Below the pieces are notes generated by a model. The model worked only from the letters and a program-made list of their open reading frames with translations, was not told the origin of the DNA and did no database searches. From the NCBI GenBank assembly GCA_947244675.1, contig CAMXLV010000033.1, positions 1 through 15,260 of the forward strand: a DNA stretch of 15,260 nucleotides, read 5' to 3'. Positions 13,887 through 15,260 of the stretch are shown here, in pieces; within the stretch, counting starts at the first letter, position 1; every line of letters starts with the position of its first letter. This stretch comes from an uncultured Clostridium sp. GTDB lineage: Bacteria; Bacillota_A; Clostridia; TANB77; CAG-508. Position numbers and translations under genes: made by a program.

Positions 13887-14105
13887 CGTAATTCATCTAT
13901 TATTTACTTTTGGACACTATACTCCCTTTGCATATTTTTAAATGGAGTAATCTTGTGCTTTTTTATATTACTCTTTTTACCTTTGCCCTAACACAAAGTT
14001 TTCTACTTTACCTTTGTTTTCACAAAGTAATTGCTGACTTATCAGCTTTACCCTTTTTCATGGTATCAACTACATATGCTATGTAATGACAATTTCTTAA
14101 CACAG
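13887..14105 (-). ncRNA. Candidate small RNA or structured leader in a gene-free stretch
   Basis: The 428 bp between toxN and the 47-aa ORF hold no convincing gene, but this part has ordered hairpins. GCTGA/TCAGC with a 4-nt loop lies at 14033-14046. Two near-identical hairpins, each CTTTG/CAAAG inside a shared TTTACCTTTG...ACAAAGT context, lie at 14007-14028 and 13976-13999. A perfect GAGTAAT/ATTACTC hairpin lies at 13945-13973. A perfect TATAAT lies upstream at 14110-14115 and a strong terminator ends at 13855, so a ~220-nt transcript is possible. Reading frames here are broken by many stops. Alternatives are a decayed gene, an origin of transfer or recombinase binding sites. Confidence 0.4.
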
Positions 14106-14109
14106 ATAT

Positions 14110-14138
14110 ATTATACTATATATTTTTTTAAAATGGAA
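14110..14138 (-). promoter_or_regulatory. Weak promoter candidate before the hairpin-rich stretch
   Basis: The -10 is a perfect TATAAT (14110-14115). At 17-bp spacing the -35 position reads TTCCAT, a poor match, and no TG extension is present. The surrounding sequence is very AT-rich, so this may be chance. Confidence 0.3.
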
Positions 14139-14248
14139 TATAAACACCCTATTTTTTTATTTGCCTATGGCTGTAACTTTTTAAGATTTTTTTGTATCCA
14201 CTTCTCTTTATTTTAAAAAAATTATTCTATAAGTTTATATTAAAATTT

Positions 14249-14740
14249 TTATTTATATTGTTGTGATTTTTCTTCTAACATTTTAAAATCACAACATCTA
14301 TCAATTATTCTTTGTGGTAGTTTTTTATTTATAACCCTATTATATAAATTTTTAGCTCTATTTAAAATTATATTTGCATTTTCCCTTTCATTGCACCAAT
14401 GTATTTGCTTATATAATAATGTTCTATATGTTTCATCTTGTTCATTTTCAACATCGATTTTTATACATTGCTCTATTGGAATTGGTATCATATTATTAAA
14501 ATTGATTGCTCCTAAACTTCCATTGTCTATTTTTAAAAAGTCTATTGTGTTCTTCATCTTTAAGTGTTTCGGTTTAGGAGATGTGAATGGTGCAAAATAT
14601 AATATTTCGTCTACTTTTAATACAATTCCTATAAATGGTCTTCTTGCTTTTTCATCATAAGATTTTGATATTCTCTTATCAAATTGGCTCATGTATTTTA
14701 CATATTCTTCCTTAACTATATAAAAATTTAATTTTTCCAT
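14249..14740 (-). CDS. toxN: ToxN/AbiQ-family endoribonuclease toxin (type III toxin-antitoxin)
   Basis: This 163-aa protein matches the ToxN/AbiQ/TenpN-type toxin in length and layout. It has an N-terminal FYIVKEEYVKYMSQFD, RRPFIGIV near 34-40, the active-site-type FTSPK (52-56), a GSLGAINFNNMIPIP stretch (74-88), a conserved YRTLLYKQ near 105-112 and a C-terminal CDFKMLEEK. The toxin cuts RNA and is held inactive in a complex with its own RNA antitoxin, which it processes from a repeat precursor. Such systems stop phage growth by abortive infection and stabilise plasmids or islands. AAGGAG lies 6 nt before the ATG. Just upstream is the matching antitoxin: consensus promoter, three repeats and a terminator hairpin. 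Family assignment is very likely; activity is inferred. Confidence 0.93.
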   Translation of the reverse strand: MEKLNFYIVKEEYVKYMSQFDKRISKSYDEKARRPFIGIVLKVDEILYFAPFTSPKPKHLKMKNTIDFLKIDNGSLGAINFNNMIPIPIEQCIKIDVENEQDETYRTLLYKQIHWCNERENANIILNRAKNLYNRVINKKLPQRIIDRCCDFKMLEEKSQQYK

Positions 14741-14761
14741 TTGTTGCTCCTTAACAAATTA

Positions 14762-14781
14762 GGATACCATTTCTGGTATCC
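14762..14781 (-). terminator. Leaky terminator between antitoxin repeats and toxN
   Basis: GGATACCA and TGGTATCC form a perfect 8-bp stem capped by GAAA on the minus strand, extendable by two A-T pairs past a bulged C. The following tract is AATTTGTT, a poor U-run. In ToxIN loci such a weak terminator lets only a fraction of transcripts reach the toxin gene; the same role is inferred here. Confidence 0.8.
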
Positions 14782-14790
14782 CTACTTTTT

Positions 14791-14899
14791 TCGTTCTTCA
14801 CTTTATGGTAGAAGTTCACCGCTTTTTTCGTTCCCCACTTTATGGTAGAGGCTCACCGCTTTTTTCGTTCCTCACTTATGGTAGAGGCTTACCGCTTTT
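14791..14899 (-). repeat. Three tandem antitoxin repeats (37, 37 and 35 nt)
   Basis: On the minus strand the units are 14899-14865, 14864-14828 and 14827-14791. Each has an A-run, GCGGT, a pyrimidine block, TACCATAA(A)GTG, a purine block and GAACGA. The pyrimidine and purine blocks change together: CCTC/GAGG, CCTC/GGGG and CTTC/GAAG. GGT and ACC form a second, interleaved pairing, giving an H-type pseudoknot in each unit. Unit 1 lacks two A residues. Confidence 0.92.
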
Positions 14900-14923
14900 A
14901 AACAATAATCAAATTATTGTTTA
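14899..14923 (-). other. Leader hairpin of the antitoxin transcript
   Basis: A perfect 11-bp AT-rich inverted repeat (TAAACAATAAT and ATTATTGTTTA) with a 3-nt loop lies between the transcription start and the first antitoxin repeat, touching it. It could protect the 5' end, set the first cut, or be an operator. Confidence 0.6.
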
Positions 14924-14936
14924 TTTTATTATATTC

Positions 14937-14965
14937 ATTATAAGTTATTTTATTACATTTGTCAA
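14937..14965 (-). promoter_or_regulatory. Consensus promoter of the toxI-toxN operon
   Basis: TTGACA (14960-14965), a 17-bp spacer and TATAAT (14937-14942) are perfect matches to the housekeeping sigma factor consensus at both elements, the only such promoter in the window. Strong constant synthesis of the short antitoxin RNA would be expected. Confidence 0.9.
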
Positions 14966-14984
14966 TTATTTTTACGTTAACTTT

Positions 14985-15007
14985 TGAGGTTTCAAATTGA
15001 AACCTCA
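14985..15007. terminator. Perfect hairpin upstream of the toxI promoter
   Basis: TGAGGTTTCA and TGAAACCTCA form a perfect 10-bp stem with a 3-nt loop. On the plus strand TTAATTTTAT follows; on the minus strand AAAAGTT follows, so it lacks a U-tract in the direction of the known genes. It may still insulate toxI from the upstream HAD gene or bind a regulator. Confidence 0.5.
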
Positions 15008-15084
15008 TTAATTTTATAATTAGTTTTATACTTCTCTTTAATTTCTTTATAATTATATATCATATTTACCATCAACTATATCTT

Positions 15085-15133
15085 TTAAACTAATTATTCG
15101 CACTTGTTAGTCAAATGCGGATAATTAGTTTAA
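15085..15133. terminator. Long hairpin overlapping the stop of the second HAD gene
   Basis: Left arm 15085-15102 and right arm 15116-15133 pair over 18 bp with one G-T wobble around a 13-nt loop. The right arm includes the TAA stop (15125-15127) and last codons of the HAD copy. The tract after it is T-rich only on the plus strand. It probably ends or stabilises the HAD transcript. Confidence 0.55.
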
Positions 15134-15260
15134 TTCTTTTATAATTCTATATATGTCTCCCCAATTATTTACTTCCTTTATGTACTTGTTTTCTTCTAAT
15201 TTTACTAAATTTGTATCTCTAAAATATAATGTTTTTATATTATTGTCTGCTAATTTCTTT
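15125..15260 (-). CDS. Second HAD 5'(3')-nucleotidase-like gene, 3' part only
   Basis: The frame enters from the right edge and ends at TAA 15125-15127, giving the last 44 residues (KKLADNNIKTLYFRDTNLVK, then LEENKYIKEV, then NNWGDIYRIIKELN). It matches residues 148 to about 187 of the HAD protein at 3493-4071, with L/I and M/I changes and a different C-terminus (IIKELN instead of FIRNEEK). The frame is intact over the visible part, so it may be functional; the catalytic motifs lie outside the window. It stands at the end of its transcript, like the first copy, hinting that a related operon lies to the right. Confidence 0.85.
   Translation of the reverse strand, partial: KKLADNNIKTLYFRDTNLVKLEENKYIKEVNNWGDIYRIIKELN
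15140..15260 (-). repeat. Direct repeat, copy 2 (HAD gene 3' part)
   Basis: This is the partner of 3511-3631: 117 of 121 bases identical, same orientation, no gaps. It is cut by the window edge. Confidence 0.95.

Larger units (their letters stand above)
14757..14930 (-). ncRNA. toxI: ToxI-type antitoxin RNA precursor
   Basis: The expected transcript starts near 14930, seven or so bases after the TATAAT at 14937, passes a leader hairpin, three tandem repeats (14791-14899) and a terminator hairpin, and may read through into toxN. In known ToxIN loci, ToxN cuts this precursor into ~36-nt units that fold as pseudoknots and wrap the toxin in a closed complex. The layout, repeat length and placement match those loci. 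The 5' and 3' ends are estimates. Confidence 0.88.

Noticed and set aside
14031..14216. 61-codon plus-strand ORF
   Set aside because: No ribosome binding site and a low-complexity hydrophobic/aromatic composition typical of AT-rich shadow frames.
14791..14899. CRISPR-like repeat array
   Set aside because: The units follow each other directly without unique spacers, are only three, and precede a ToxN gene; antitoxin repeats explain them fully.
14805..14987. 60-codon plus-strand ORF across the antitoxin repeats
   Set aside because: Its repeated residues merely reflect the antisense of the toxI repeats, and no ribosome binding site precedes it.

Overview
The window is strongly AT-rich. It has AGGAGG-type ribosome binding sites, tight co-directional operons, consensus-like TTGACA/TATAAT promoters, a clostridial-type large serine recombinase and CCA-encoding tRNAs. 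This points to a low-GC Bacillota (Clostridia-like or an uncultured gut Firmicute); I cannot name the species. Every convincing gene lies on the minus strand, so transcription runs from high to low coordinates.

Housekeeping end (1-3312): tRNA-Met and tRNA-Tyr with their own promoter and terminator, dprA, folD, and a gene for a membrane-anchored protein of unknown function. folD is driven by a promoter whose sequence, with a decayed small ORF behind it, matches the region upstream of the recombinase gene about 11 kb away.

Operon of small hydrolases (3493-11453): one promoter (11482-11510) precedes a tight run of genes: a short-chain dehydrogenase, four Nudix hydrolases, two HD phosphohydrolases, a Ppx/GppA-like protein, a metallo-beta-lactamase-fold protein, a flavin reductase, an inositol-monophosphatase-family gene and a HAD 5'-nucleotidase-like protein. 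Nearly all belong to families that act on nucleotides or phosphoesters. Three members look damaged: the inositol phosphatase (one-base frameshift in an A8 run), a peptide deformylase fragment, and possibly the Ppx tail.

Mobile section (11548-13886): a 615-aa large serine recombinase with a strong terminator, a duplicated promoter and a 47-aa companion protein. A decayed recombinase tail (3371-3475) lies just beyond the far end of the hydrolase operon, so recombinase sequence flanks the operon on both sides. Between the recombinase and the defence module is a 428-bp gene-free stretch with several hairpins and a possible small RNA.

Defence/addiction module (14249-14965): a type III toxin-antitoxin system of the ToxIN/AbiQ family. 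It has a consensus promoter, three 35-37-nt antitoxin RNA repeats with covarying stems, a leaky terminator hairpin and a ToxN endoribonuclease.

Right edge (15125-15260): the 3' end of a second HAD gene, differing at 4 of 121 nt from the copy at 3511-3631. The two copies are direct repeats about 11.6 kb apart that bracket the hydrolase operon, the recombinase and ToxIN. This suggests a duplicated or recombination-prone island held in place by an addiction module.
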